Assembly: GCA_009869945.1 (NCBI GenBank)
Contig: WIXG01000139.1
Coordinates: 118,155 to 182,154, forward strand
Origin: Mesaphorura yosii
Taxonomy: Eukaryota > Arthropoda > Collembola > Poduromorpha > Tullbergiidae
Length of the DNA: 64,000 nucleotides
Direction: 5' to 3'
Shown: positions 31,701-41,500 of the stretch, piece by piece
Numbering within the stretch: the stretch's first letter is position 1
Layout: each line of letters starts with the position of its first letter
Made by a program: the position numbers and the translations under genes
The notes under the pieces: generated by a model
Seen by the model: the letters and a program-made list of their open reading frames with translations, nothing else
Databases searched by the model: none
What the model was told of the DNA's origin: nothing

Positions 31701-33076
31701 TAGTTTATTCTCAGACTCACCAATGCTGGGGCCGTTGACTAAACGAAATAGGTCAAGCAGAAGTTTCAGCTATTACCATTCTTACGTCTCAGAATATTAC
31801 AATCGATCAATCATCATAAATCGCAGCGAATCGCATAATAAGACTAATGGATTCATTCACTGAAGACAAAAGGCAAACCTCGCTAATAACTCTCTGCTTT
31901 AGCCTTACGCTCTTCCACTGGAAATTGTGGAAAGAAATTATTCCGTTCAATTCCGTTATTATTACTCTCGTTATAACCCGTTTCAGACTAGAAGCTTTAC
32001 AAGCCTTTTCCGATGAGAAGGTAAACTATTCATAAAGATTAAGCCCATAACATAGACCAAATGAAGTTCCGAAGAAATGGTAATGGTGTCAAAAGTTTTG
32101 CGTGAATCCTAACTTGCATAACAAATGCGAACACTCTAAAACAGAACGTCCCTGTGGCTCTCTTGAGACAATTCTGGAGGAGCTCCACTCTAATCCTATT
32201 CGTTGCTGGACTCAAGCTAGTTCGCTCTGCGCATAGCACAACAGTCGTTAATATTTATGATGCTATTAATCCACATAACACATCACTTCTTCCTTGCACC
32301 CAGTTACTGACACTTTGTGCCGTGCAGACAAGAATCAATTATCATTTCACAGAAGCTGCGTGCGTGCCTTGAACAAAAGTTTCTACCGGAGCCAAATGAA
32401 TGACCACACTAATTGTTTCGGTAGCACTTCGAAAAGGCCGTCTCAATGACTAGTGATCATGAAATCACGTTGTACAATTGAACGGAACTCATTTCAGCGA
32501 AATGTCAGAAGTTGATCTATGTTTATGGAAGGCAATGAAAAATTGGGGTCTATTTATAAACTTTTGTGAGCTTATGACAATGGCAGTGGCCCACGCAAGG
32601 CGAAATTCCAATGACGTGCTCTTTGCCTGAAGCAGCCTGCCTTCTTCAGGCAAAGGGAAGGAAGTTGACTCACGCCATGCATACGCCAATTATGCCAATT
32701 CATCTTATGAGAGGACTTGCACGGAGTATGTAATTACGAAACTTACCCATAAGCATCACTTCGGTAGTTCATATCGGGTGAAATGTAATCGTCTATCGGA
32801 GAATCGTCATCGACTGTCAGAAGCGAGTCGGTGCGATAATCACCACCGTAGTAGTATACTGAACCTTGATGAGGCCGTCCCAGTCCAAAATTGTGCAGAG
32901 CGACACCATGACGCTCACCACCCCCGCCAGCAGTCGGAGACGTGGGGTGAGAGTACGCTGCAGTCACGGAACCCGGCACTGATGAGTACGGACCACGAAG
33001 ACGACCGTTCGCGAACCGCAGTGAGGGCAGCCGTTGCCATCGTCTTCCTTCAGTGTGCGAACGTTCTCTCTCCTCT
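1050..33076 (-). CDS. Ih: HCN channel (Ih), 13 exons, 5'-partial
   Basis: Hyperpolarization-activated, cyclic-nucleotide-gated cation channel of the plasma membrane. The family forms tetramers that carry the inward pacemaker current. Coding segments, 5' to 3' on the minus strand: 33076-32747, 30260-29955, 22560-22397, 17426-17278, 13450-13304, 9364-9215, 7548-7330, 6586-6440, 6263-6146, 3825-3754, 3663-3585, 2989-2864 and 1749-1050. They sum to 2707 nt, which is one carried-over base, 901 codons and a stop. All junctions are GT-AG and phase-consistent. Visible residues (numbered from the first whole codon) are: N-tail 1-150, HCN domain about 165-212, S1-S6 213-475, C-linker and CNBD about 480-670, and a disordered tail 670-901. 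The protein resembles insect and crustacean Ih far more than vertebrate HCN1-4. The upstream exon carrying the start codon is missing, so the N-terminus is incomplete. Confidence 0.95.
1750..2863 (-). other. Ih intron L-M
   Basis: 1114-bp intron with a GTATTA donor and TTTGCAG acceptor. I see no coding exon, repeat or element in it. Confidence 0.8.
2864..2989 (-). CDS. Ih: Ih exon L: last CNBD strands and C-helix
   Basis: Residues 627-669. [20 protein letters not shown] gives the end of the binding cassette and beta 7-8. [20 protein letters not shown] is helices B and C, which close over bound cAMP. The acceptor is TTCGCAG above 2989 and the donor is GAGAG|GTATTA at 2863. The exon leaves two bases of an Arg codon. 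Reading through the donor yields a hydrophobic nonsense tail, which confirms the splice. Confidence 0.95.
2990..3584 (-). other. Ih intron K-L
   Basis: 595-bp intron, donor GTTTGT, acceptor TTCGCAG. Open frames on the plus strand have no recognisable motif. Nothing else seen. Confidence 0.8.
3585..3663 (-). CDS. Ih: Ih exon K: CNBD cAMP-binding cassette
   Basis: A 79-nt exon, residues 601-627. It reads [19 protein letters not shown] followed by [15 protein letters not shown] (about 617-623) is the phosphate-binding cassette whose Gly-Glu contacts the ribose and phosphate of cAMP. The Arg at the junction with exon L completes the phosphate contact. The acceptor is ATTTCAG above 3663. The donor is GAG|GTTTGT at 3584, a poor match to consensus at positions +3 to +5. 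It sits 90 bp from exon J. Confidence 0.94.
3754..3825 (-). CDS. Ih: Ih exon J: CNBD beta strands (short exon)
   Basis: A 72-nt exon, residues 577-601, recovered from splice signals and homology. It encodes [20 protein letters not shown] and IVDI, the beta 1-3 strands of the cyclic-nucleotide-binding roll. The acceptor is TTGCAG above 3825 and the donor is ATCG|GTAAGT at 3753. It enters two bases into a codon and exits one base into the Val codon completed by exon K. The next intron is only 90 bp. Confidence 0.94.
4581..4627 (+). repeat. Left outer inverted repeat of Tc1-like element
   Basis: Matches the reverse complement of 5937-5983 over about 47 bp with roughly six mismatches, including TGCTCGTAACTT at the inner end. 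TA precedes it. Confidence 0.9.
4859..5640 (+). pseudogene. Broken Tc1-like transposase
   Basis: The N-terminus begins at an ATG (4859) with [13 protein letters not shown] and a GHSQ turn, resembling the helix-turn-helix start of Tc1 transposases, then shifts frame near 4930. Later fragments include [15 protein letters not shown] (about 5068), [20 protein letters not shown] (about 5152) and [15 protein letters not shown] (about 5288), whose Asp is the first catalytic acidic residue. A TGA stands where Trp is expected after it. GT at 5384 and AG at 5427 look like the ends of a 44-nt intron that rejoins the frame into GGGSFMLWG. The region with the second catalytic Asp is deleted: only about 50 bp separate that motif from [14 protein letters not shown] (5503). 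Not functional. Confidence 0.85.
5937..5983 (-). repeat. Right outer inverted repeat of Tc1-like element
   Basis: Inverted partner of 4581-4627, followed by TA at 5984-5985. An inner, more diverged copy of the same motif lies at 5785-5811. Confidence 0.9.
6146..6263 (-). CDS. Ih: Ih exon I: end of C-linker, start of CNBD
   Basis: Residues 538-577. [20 protein letters not shown] is the last C-linker helices, and [19 protein letters not shown] is CNBD helix A and the first beta strand. The acceptor is GTCCAG above 6263. The donor is CAG|GTACGC at 6145. The exon ends one base into the Gly of the FQPGD motif, completed by exon J on the far side of a 2.3 kb intron that carries a transposon. Confidence 0.95.
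6440..6586 (-). CDS. Ih: Ih exon H: C-linker
   Basis: Residues 489-537, 49 codons, phase 0 at both ends. It contains [18 protein letters not shown], then [17 protein letters not shown] and [11 protein letters not shown]. These are C-linker helices A' to about D', which form the gating ring below the pore and couple cAMP binding to opening. The acceptor is TTTTCAG above 6586. At the 3' end a run of G allows two donor registers. Cutting at GGG|GTAAGT (exon end 6440) keeps phase 0 with exon I and gives LRG-DVV where most relatives have LRE-D. Confidence 0.95.
6587..7329 (-). other. Ih intron G-H
   Basis: 743-bp intron with donor GTAATC and acceptor TTTTCAG. No exon or element seen. Confidence 0.8.
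7330..7548 (-). CDS. Ih: Ih exon G: pore helix, filter and S6
   Basis: Residues 416-488, 73 codons, phase 0 at both ends. The pore helix ([17 protein letters not shown]) leads into the selectivity filter CIGYGRFP at about 436-443. The Cys before GYG is typical of HCN channels and of mixed Na/K permeability, as opposed to TVGYG of K-selective channels. S6 follows ([20 protein letters not shown]), then the start of the C-linker ([11 protein letters not shown]). The acceptor is ATTGCAG above 7548 and the donor is AAG|GTAATC at 7329, a slightly weak donor. Confidence 0.97.
7549..9214 (-). other. Ih intron F-G
   Basis: 1666-bp intron, donor GTGAGA, acceptor ATTGCAG. No coding-like frame or terminal repeats seen. 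Confidence 0.75.
9215..9364 (-). CDS. Ih: Ih exon F: S5 and outer turret
   Basis: Residues 366-415, 50 codons, phase 0 at both ends. S5 is [20 protein letters not shown], followed by [10 protein letters not shown] and the extracellular turret ([17 protein letters not shown]). No Asn-X-Ser/Thr sequon occurs in this turret, unlike vertebrate HCN channels, which have an N-glycosylation site before the pore. The acceptor is TTTTCAG above 9364 and the donor is CAG|GTGAGA at 9214. Confidence 0.96.
9365..13303 (-). other. Ih intron E-F
   Basis: 3939-bp intron. Open frames on both strands lack known motifs. No duplicated S4 or S5 exon and no transposon ends recognised. Confidence 0.7.
13304..13450 (-). 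CDS. Ih: Ih exon E: S4 voltage sensor
   Basis: Residues 317-365, 49 codons with both ends in phase 0. After the loop [15 protein letters not shown] comes S4, with Arg/Lys at roughly every third position ([18 protein letters not shown], then RLSRLVRY), which moves in the field to gate the channel. It ends with the S4-S5 linker SQWEEVY. The acceptor is ATTGCAG above 13450 and the donor is GTAAGT at 13303. A symmetric 0-0 exon can be skipped or exchanged without a frameshift. I searched the flanking introns for a second S4 copy and saw none. Confidence 0.96.
13451..17277 (-). other. Ih intron D-E
   Basis: 3827-bp intron. It contains a short alternating CG run (about 13503-13513). No alternative S3-S4 exon or mobile element was recognised. 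Confidence 0.7.
17278..17426 (-). CDS. Ih: Ih exon D: S2-S3 linker and S3
   Basis: Residues 267-316. It contains the cytoplasmic linker [20 protein letters not shown] and S3 ([20 protein letters not shown]). The exon closes with CYLEYC, directly before a TGC|GTAAGT donor at 17277. The acceptor is TTTGCAG above 17426. It ends in phase 0. The S3-S4 connection formed with exon E (LEYC then DFSDSVHSF) looks longer than the short loop I recall in Drosophila Ih. That loop is a known site of length variation and alternative splicing in arthropod Ih genes. The comparison is from memory. Confidence 0.94.
17472..17501. repeat. Two overlapping perfect palindromes
   Basis: AAACGCGATATCGCGTTT (17472-17489, 18 bp) overlaps GTTTCGATATCGAAAC (17486-17501, 16 bp). 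Both are perfect. They lie 46-75 nt upstream of the exon D acceptor on the transcribed strand. Confidence 0.9.
18571..18596. repeat. Short inverted repeat (hairpin)
   Basis: TTGTCGGCT and AGCCGACAA form a 9-bp stem around a loop of about 8 nt inside intron C-D. It could be an RNA hairpin or chance; no associated gene is visible. Confidence 0.6.
22397..22560 (-). CDS. Ih: Ih exon C: S1 and S2
   Basis: Residues 212-267. S1 starts at [20 protein letters not shown] and runs to about residue 235. A short extracellular loop ([10 protein letters not shown]) leads to S2 ([20 protein letters not shown]), whose acidic residue is a countercharge for S4 in voltage-sensor domains. The acceptor is TTTGCAG above 22560 and the donor is GTAAGT at 22396. 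The exon ends one base into a Gly codon, which exon D completes as Gly-Ile-Met. All residues expected of an HCN voltage sensor are present. Confidence 0.96.
23113..23142. repeat. AAT/AAC microsatellite-like run
   Basis: Imperfect run of AATAATAAC units about 75 bp before the Harbinger-type MITE. Confidence 0.7.
23218..23706. mobile_element. Harbinger-type MITE with TTA duplication
   Basis: 489-bp non-coding element. The first about 60 bp (from TAGCATGCAAAATATAGC) match the reverse complement of the last 60 bp almost perfectly, with weaker similarity continuing inward. TTA occurs immediately outside both ends (23215-23217 and 23707-23709). A 3-bp TWA duplication with long inverted repeats is the pattern of PIF/Harbinger non-autonomous elements. 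The ends hold repeated ATATAG motifs at spacings of about 15-25 bp. No transposase frame is present. An antisense open frame crossing the right end is chance. Confidence 0.88.
23950..25000. other. Compositionally distinct block, possible old repeat
   Basis: More GC-rich than the surrounding intron and full of short CTGA/GACTG-type words. It ends in AATAAAG at about 24964 followed by a CCACTTCCTCC tract. It could be a decayed retroelement or a solo long terminal repeat, but I could not define ends or a target duplication. Confidence 0.25.
29955..30260 (-). CDS. Ih: Ih exon B: HCN domain before S1
   Basis: Encodes residues 110-212. The first part holds the arthropod motif [19 protein letters not shown]. 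It is followed by a Ser/Thr stretch and then the HCN domain ([20 protein letters not shown] through the HPCSNF end), the amphipathic block that packs against the voltage sensor in HCN channels. The acceptor is TTTGCAG above 30260 and the donor is GTAAGT at 29954-29949. The exon ends two bases into an Arg codon that exon C completes. This block is highly conserved in the family, so the call is secure. Confidence 0.95.
30261..32746 (-). other. Ih intron A-B
   Basis: 2486-bp intron with donor GTAAGT and acceptor TTTGCAG. No exon or element seen. Confidence 0.75.
32747..33076 (-). CDS. Ih: Ih exon A: N-terminal cytoplasmic tail
   Basis: Most upstream exon I can support. The acceptor is a pyrimidine-rich tract ending in TTTACAG just above 33076. 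The donor is GTAAGT at 32746-32741. The exon opens with one base that completes a codon begun upstream, encodes 109 whole codons, and leaves two bases (GG). The product is cytoplasmic and low in complexity: a basic stretch ([18 protein letters not shown]), a Gly run (GGGG), then an acidic segment ([20 protein letters not shown]). I see no catalytic motif. The assignment rests on open frame, splice signals, and a phase match to exon B, whose HCN identity is certain. The frame stays open above the acceptor to an ATG at 33150, so an alternative start cannot be excluded. Confidence 0.8.
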
Positions 33077-36000
33077 CTGTAAATGCAGATAAGAAAAACT
33101 TCGTAAGTTTCGTGGCGACAGTGTTTAATGACAAATGACATGGAATACATGTTGGAAATGATTAAATACAGACTGATTCTCTTTCATTTCTCATCCCTTT
33201 TCCCAAACGCGAAGAGAAAATGTATCAACCTCTGTCACACGGCCTTTTCATTTATCGAAATGGAAAAGGCATCATTAATACTACAAGAGGATAAGCAGAA
33301 GTCAAGTCAAGAAGCACCCACATGCACACGTATCATGTTCAAGTGCATAGCAATTGCCGAAGGTACACGTACACGTGGTACCAGAACCTGGAAACACCGA
33401 ACAAACACAGCCAAGCGATTTTCTTGAATACAAGGCTCAGGCAGGCGAAGAGAAAGCATTATTGGAATTTCTGGGCCGAGGTCTGTGTCGGCCCTTTCAT
33501 TTTGAGCATTCGATTCAGAATACGCTCGCCATTGATATTGGCATCATAAATACACAAATGTTAAGCACTTTTGACGTGCCGAAATGGAAAAGTCTGCACA
33601 CAACCGGGGCGAGACGAGCATTGCTATTGCTCCTTTGACTTTTCACGTGCTTTCCTGCGAGGTTCGGAATTCCAAAAGTTATTCATCACAAAGCAGCCAC
33701 CCAGCCGAGTGCAGTACCGTGTAAATATTTTCGATCAAACGAAACATGAAACACGATGATAATAAAAGTAGCAGACTTTAATACATCCTGAGACTTCCAA
33801 TACGGGCCATTCGAGTTCTTGCGTTTTGTTATATTAAAATATCACATCACACTCGCACATTATTGCGCCTTCACTTCAGAGACGACTCCCGGGCGCTGCG
33901 CTCGTGGGCTTACAACAAAAGACAAAAGCTGATTCTACATTTTGGCTTCTGAACAACATGTATTAATTTATTGGCGAGTCATATAAAATAGGAAGACAAA
34001 AGACCCGAAAGGCCAAGTCAACGCGCACACAAAGCGCACCGCCACAGTGGGCTTCAAAGAAATGGTTTATTTTTGCCATTTTGTGTTCGCCGCGCCGCAT
34101 TTGCTATTTGCATCATAAATATGGGGAAGAAAAGAACGAAGATTGTAAGGAAACTAGGTTACACATGTGAATGTGAATGGTGAATGTATTTTATTCACCA
34201 TGAAAAATGAAATGACTTTCTTCTACTGCCGCCTGCGTCTACTGAGCTGCCACTTTCCTTCAGTGCTTAATGCAATTTTTCGCGCTCCGATTGTATACCT
34301 GCCTTGCAATGTGGAAACAGATAACACATACCACAGACATGTAAGTGCGAGTCCACAAAACATCGCAAAACGCAAGCGAGCTGGAGTGTCCGACAAACGT
34401 ACACCATTTGTAATAACAAAGGCTGCAGGTGGGGGTTTTATTCCCGTTTGGTACTGTAACTGGGAACATTAGTGCACGCTTTGAATTAATCTCAGGGATG
34501 GGTCTCAGTGCAGCCTATTGCGCCATGCTTAATTTATGAATGACCTCGCCCATCATACCCAAAATGCAATGCGGATCGGTGAGGTAAAAAATATTTGTCT
34601 GGGTGGTGGAGTCTTCCCGAAGAAAGTCATAATCGACGAGCATGAATAATTCAACGCCGAGTTCAGTGCGCAGAGAGAAATATTAATTTTTACGACATCT
34701 CACCATTCGAGTCGCCAGCATTACCCACTGCGGCAATAAAATACCCGGGTTTTAGAGTGCTTAAATACATAATGACGATGTGCACCTCCTCTGCTCGCTC
34801 CTTTCTTCGTAGGGGAACTATTAGCGAAGTTTTCACACTCCTTAGCACTTAAATTTACAGTGGGACAATACATATTCGATGAATCGTGCTCGCATTGAAT
34901 TCACAATTCGGAAACTTCGTGCTAATAAACCCGTCACGCTGTCAGCCATTTACAGGATGCATATAGCCATGGGACGGGTTATCAGAATGGATATAAAAAT
35001 CAGAGTCGTTTGAGAGAGGTAGTAACTTCGTAATGACAAAGCGAAAACAAAGTTTACGTTGTAAAAATAGCGGCGGCAGAGAACACTGCAGAATGATACA
35101 CTGGGGTAAGATTAAGATCCGCCTTTGTGTCCGCAATTCCAAAATTTCATTTAATTCCGAATTCCGATAGCAGCAGACAGGCTTTAGTCTGGTGAAACAA
35201 TGCGGACTTGCCTTGATCATACTCACTCTCTTCTATCGTGCAACGAACGAGTAGTTCCTCGTTCTACTTGCCATGCCTCGTATTGCCATTCCCTTGGCTG
35301 AATTGATTGAAGTGTCTGTGCGTAATATTTTTCAATCGAATGGAAAAGCGTAATGCATCATTGACTGTCAAGCCGCAGTAGGACTGGTAAATAGATGGAT
35401 ACGCTCGTTTTCGGCAGAATTACGACCAGGGCTTGTTTCTCGCGAATTTCGTAACTGTAATATGATTCATTCTTGTAGGTTTCAACGGAACGCACGTGAG
35501 ATGTGAATCTAACGTAGAAGTAAAAACAGGCGAAAATACGAAAATAGATTTAAATATTGATGGTGAAGCACGGGCCCTGTCTATTTGCATCGCATCATTC
35601 ATTCAACTCTAATTTACATTGACTTTGAGAAAATGGACAAGACTAAGATGGATGGCAGTGAAAAGGTTAGATGGAAGAGTGAATTTCATGCGTTTTGCAT
35701 CGGGATCAACGTTAATGCATTGTTGTTCCTCTGGAATTAGGATTAAATATTTAAGTCTTCTCCACCCACGTGGAGCAGGGTTGAAAATGCCAAATGAATT
35801 TCATGGAAGGTGTAATACTGGTCTCAATTCCACCCAGTTCAATTTATACTACAGAGCTTAACATGTAAAACGTGATATTTTATAATCATAAGCGACCAAA
35901 AATTGAAATTTTGCGTTAATTAAAAGAATGTGAGTCTTTGAACTCGACTATTTACATGTGGATTATGAAAAGCATCGCCATCCGCTACTGCTGATTTGAA

Positions 36001-38205
36001 ATTACGAATTTATTGAACTCAAACCAAGCGTGAAGCCTTGTATCAGCTTACTAGATCCAATTTGTTTTAATGAAATTTCCGGTGACCACAACGCTACAGA
36101 ATCAGATTCACGCCGCGCCGGCGAGGCATTAATAATTACTTTCTAATAAAGTTTCCAGGTACTAGCGTTATGAAACCAGCCACCAGCGTTTCAGACCAAA
36201 ACGAAAATCTTTGAAATTCATGTTCACTGTCCGTTACGAGTCCGTTCGCGGAACGCGTCCGCATGCAAACCAAACCATCGACAAGGGCCACAGCGATAAT
36301 TAACCCACATTAAGCACAAAAAAGCGTGCGTGTCCATAAAACGCGAAAATTGGCCAGAAGTTCCCGACCACTGAAATTTTTATGGATGAAAGACGCACGT
36401 CAAGCGTTCTGACATGTTGACAGCAGTTTACTCGTTGTACAACATAATTACTCTAATTAAAATAGCTCGTGTGAGCAGGTTTCAAAGTGCATATGTTTAC
36501 TCTGACTTGGCTGTCTGGAGACTTTAGAAAAAGAAACCGGATGTTGTCTAATTAGCACACAAACTTTCCCTTTGTCTTACCTCTGCTAACTTTAATTGTG
36601 AGTTTGCCGCGAGAAGGAGAGTTCCACGAGGCACTGAGGTGAACTGCTCACCGTCACCGTGCTCTTTCCGAGCAGTCTCGGGATTTTTGCTTCAACCGGG
36701 GGAATTTGTGACTTTAATGCAGTTCGTATAATTGAAGCTTTTACCGGCGTAAAAGTAAAAAGTCAACGCTCACTTCCACAGCTTTCGCACGAGGCCAGGA
36801 CTGTCACGAAACTGAACTCAATTTAGTACAAGAGGCATGTTGAACAAATTTGAAGGAGTCGAGGACAAGTTAAACAGTAAATAGTAAAAGTTTGGTTAAA
36901 GTACAAGGAACCAATTAACGCAATTTCATTACAGAATGAAAATAAACAAAAACCAGAACGAACAGGAACTTGAGCGTCAAAGTATTTGTGCCACAATGTC
37001 ACGCTGTGTTCTGCGAATTCTGGGACTCGGTGTCTTGTACCTGGGCTGCGTAATGCAGTGTTCAAATGTCCGGGTCCGTGTGTTGGCGGGGGAAGACTGA
37101 TACCTTCTAAATGGAAAGTGTAAAAAATGTTGACTGCGTCAAGACCATGAGCACGACTCAAGAAAGAGCAGAACAAAAAGGAAACAGAAGCAGGACGGGC
37201 TGAGTCCGGGCTGCAGTCAGTGAAAGCAGAGACGAGCACGACGTTTCTGGGATTCCAAGAGCTTCTGTTGGCTAAGCGTACACGCACCATGCTACTGGTT
37301 TTGTGCAGCATGTGGATAGCGGAGTAGACAGGAGCATGTTATTGTGTAATGGCCTATGCAATGCGAGTGTCTGTGAGTAAAGTAATGGAATGCAGGACTT
37401 TCTTCCAGCAAAGCCCCAACAGCTTTCTTGCTTACCCTAAATTTGGGTACCGTGCTTCGGCCCAGCCTCATAATGTGCACATTTTAGTAGTACCTTTCCC
37501 AGAACCGAGTTTCGCTTCGAGTAAGTGAAGGGGTTTTGCCAAAAAGTAAAGATAAGGTAACAGTAGCAGCAGCAGTCACCGAATGTTAGTGGACCGGACG
37601 AAAGATTTCCCCAAAGAATTTTCATTCAAACTCAACATAACGTATTCGGTGTGCAATGCTCTTTTGCTTTTCGCAGGTCTTGTGCTATCCATACCAGTTC
37701 AAACCAAGGAGTTACTCCTGCAGTTTTGCACGGCTCACACTCTGGTCTGCGAGGTTTGTGTATAAGCAAGACGGACAGGACGAATTCATCGGGATTTTCG
37801 GATAGTTTATTTTTACAACACCCAATACTATTGCTTCTGCTCATTTCTCAATGGTATTCTTTTTGCATTGCTGCATTTGACTACGTTTGGGCCTATTTTG
37901 CTCAACGAGTGGGCAGAGATAAAACGTGTACAAAAAATAAAAGCTTCAATTTTTGATAACAATAACCTTAAAATATGAAAAAATGGAGTTTCAAAGATTG
38001 AATTGACTTACAATGGTACAATGGCAGAAGTCTATTTAACCTTGAGATCCACATGACCCAGTTACCGCTCATTGCTCATTTAGTTTACAGCCGACTCAAT
38101 TTCAGGCATTCAAGATTTTAATTTATTGCCCTGTGTAGATCATGCTGACCGAAGTAAGCCTCGCTGTAGCCATAGTAATGCCATAAATTATCCGGCTTTG
38201 ACTTA

Positions 38206-38567
38206 GTTTACAAGCAACACCAAAATGTACATTTGTGCGAATCTAGATTTTTGAAAAAAATAAAATCTGGATTTTAAAAGACGATTCAAAAATCTTACAA
38301 TCGTGCTCGATGAGTTCGGTATGATTTCCTGATAAACATTAAAAAATATACGGCGGTGGATAGGATGAATCAATGCTGGATAGGTCAAACCTACCTTATG
38401 AAAGTGGGTTTATCAAGTTGCCCCAACCCTGGATTCTAAACACAGATTCTACCGAAAATCTAGATTTTGTCTAACCATGGATTTTGTCCAGCGTTTACAT
38501 GCAATAAAAATCTATGCTTAAAATGTGAGTTTATGCCTAAAATCTAGATTTGTGGTTGCATGTAAAC
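38206..38567. mobile_element. TA-flanked MITE with ATCTAGAT motifs
   Basis: 362-bp non-coding element. The left end GTTTACAAGCAACACCAAA is matched, with a few changes, by the reverse complement of the right end (GTTTACATGCAACCACAAA). TA flanks both sides (38204-38205, 38568-38569), as expected of Tc1/mariner-type insertion. The palindrome AATCTAGATTT recurs near both ends and inside. A second inverted copy of the right end starts at 38493, so 38493-38567 can fold back on itself. Confidence 0.75.
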
Positions 38568-41500
38568 TAGCTCTTTATTGACATCTGTTTCCAAATCACG
38601 ATTCGGGGCTCATGGCGGCTCTTTGTCAAAGTTGTAATTCATTTTATTAGCCAATAAACTACCATGGAACACAGAACTTTTCTCAAGATGCAAGAACAAC
38701 ATCAACAAGAAGTCGGTGTGCTGCGGACCGGCGCGGCGCGGCGTCTCGGTAAGAAACAGGAAGCGGACGCTGCATTTCATACTCGCAGATGCAAAGCAAA
38801 ATCATTTACTCCTGGAGATATAAAACTAACCTCAACCTCTAAACTAACAAGATGAAAGCCAGACGTCCGTCTGGCGATTTAACTGGCAACCAGCTCGTTC
38901 GAGACATGTGCCATGTGTTGACTGTCTCAGGCAGGACTTATATCCCTATTTGTAGTACTCAAATTCACGCTGAGTACTAAAAGCAAACGTTAGCTACAGC
39001 GTTGAATCAACATATGATTAGGTTCAAAAACTTCGTAAGTTACATGGCATGCAAAACACTACCGCAAATATGGAACCCCTTACAGACGACACGCGGACAA
39101 TGGTTGGATACCTGTACGGGTGAATCATTTCATGCGAGCAGGCGATATGTAATTACTTATAATAGCTTTTACTTTTGCTGGTCGGTCGGTTTCGTAACTA
39201 AATGAAGTTCATAATGTCTGTAATTCACGTTGCTTTAAGTATTTATGAATTATGAATTAAAATGAGGACTGGCCTAAAATATTAGTTCCGCACCGCAATA
39301 TTGAATTGACCAGAGATAAAATGCAAGGTCTGCATTGTGGCAAATTTCGTACTTCATAGTTCATCGCATCGCTTCCACTTACTCGTGGGTTATGCAAAGC
39401 ATTGTGATATTTTGGACTTTCTCTAAATCGGCTTATGCCGTATCGAAATTTGTGAGATCGAGTCCTCCTATCAAGTGGCTGGCATTAATAAGAATAGTAA
39501 TCACCAGATCCTGCATTATTGATATGATGGAGTCCAACGGATTAAGCACGTGCGACTTTCACCAGATGTTGCAGGCGCAGGCATAAATCAAATACCTGCT
39601 GAGCAGGAAAACTGCGAGTGCCCTCCGATGCAGTGCAAATCGATGGATGGATCTATTTCCATTAACATGAGTTCGTGCCAAAATATTCGTTAGCAAGTGG
39701 GTGGCTCATTTTCATTACATCTCAGCTCATTAACCCAGGCTTAATCAGTATAGGCTAGGCTGAGTAGATAAGGTTTTTTGTTCAGGTGAAGGGAAACTAT
39801 TTAGTGAATCAGTTCAATTTGAACGATATCGAAAAAGGCAGGACAGCAGCTGTATATTTTGGTATTGTATCTTGAAATTGATTTTTGAATTTCCCTCAAA
39901 TTGCTGGGTGGTCACAGTTGTCCTTATCAAAACTTCAAGAGACAACCCCAATTGCTCTGTGGGTCGCAATTTGCGAACCTTCCAAACAGTATAATCACCA
40001 TTAAATCAAGTGAAGTCAGAGTTCTCGTCATTCGTATTCGCATTTTCGCACAATAATCATGCACATTTGCATGAGACTTTCCACCAACAAAGCAGCTGTC
40101 GAGTCTTCCTCTTGACAGAAATCTCAAAAGTGAATAATGAGTTTCAGAGTACTTTATATCAAGCACATATTCGCAATTCATATATCACCGAGAACCGAGT
40201 TCGCACTTCTCACTCACATGGTGCAAGCATAGTAAGTAATGGGATAATGGTAGAAAATATCTGCATAAAAATAATGACGGCGGTAGAAAGTGGTACGAAA
40301 CTCTCGAAGTTTTGCAGAAATCATCAAATTTCTGAAGAGCACAGCGACTCCCGACAACTCGGCTGGAAACCGCACTGAATGACACAATGGTACGGCGGTG
40401 AGCAGTGGAACGAATGATAAAATCAATACATTTCAAATTGAGTCTTCTTTTATTTGCAGTCCAATTCCGTTTCCGCGAGGCTCGCCATTTTATAATGCGT
40501 CCGACTCGATTGAGGAGGAAGAAACTGCAATTCAAGAAATTGCTTAAACGGGCTTTTTTCACCTTCTCGCACCACCCTTCCAATTGACAGTGGCCAGACA
40601 TACTTCTCTGGGAAATGGAGTGAGTTCTTACGGGCACGAGGAAGTTCTAAAAATACAGCATTCAGTTTCATATTTAACACCTTTCTCTCCATTCTCAGCT
40701 CGGAAAGAATGGAAATCGAATAGACGAGTTAGCAGTTAGAGTCGCTTGAAATATGTCGATTAAGCCATTCTTTTGTGAGGTGGTCGGTCGCTGTATGGTC
40801 ATTTTATTCATTTTAAACTGCCTCATTTACACACAATTTCGGACGCCTGCTCAGACAGACTCCTGCCTCCAGCAGACTACAATTTAATCCCAATGCATTG
40901 TTCAGCAGACCTGAGTCAAGGCCAGAAGAGATGAGATCTGCTGCAGGACAAGCACCATTCACGATCTTGGGCTAAATTCGATTTTTCGACTGGCTACCTT
41001 TAATCTCATTTTCCAAGTTCAAATTCTCATCTCTACATGAAGATAGAATACAAAAAGGCTGGTCTGACCCTCCAGAGTAAATTTTGTCGTCAAGGTACAT
41101 CTTCGAATCTTGATGACAAGCAAGATGACGATCTGAAATCAATGTCTGCCATTTACATCGGTAAAAGAGCAATAGAACAGTTGCAGGAAAGGAAAGACTG
41201 GTCTTTTGTTTTCCCAAATTAAGTTTGAAGCGAAGCACAGTACAATAGATGAATTTACAATTCTACTTTTCAGATCAAACTAAATGAATTGGTCCCATTG
41301 TGCTGAACTAATCACAGTGAAATGAGAGCCACACTGCACTGCTTTCATGGCTTCCACTAATGACACCTTGAAGAATTCACCTCGTTTCCAGTCTGCCTCT
41401 GTTCTGTAGTTAACTAAAAGCCATTATTTTGCAACCCGCCAAATAGTAGTAGCACTGGCACACGTGTCCTAAATGGCATGACTCCATTTCAGGTTTAATA

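Noticed and set aside
36823..37311. Longest unexplained open frame (162 codons, minus), considered as the Ih 5' exon
   Set aside because: No similarity to HCN N-termini; the best donor-like site inside it is in phase 1, whereas exon A needs an upstream exon leaving two bases.
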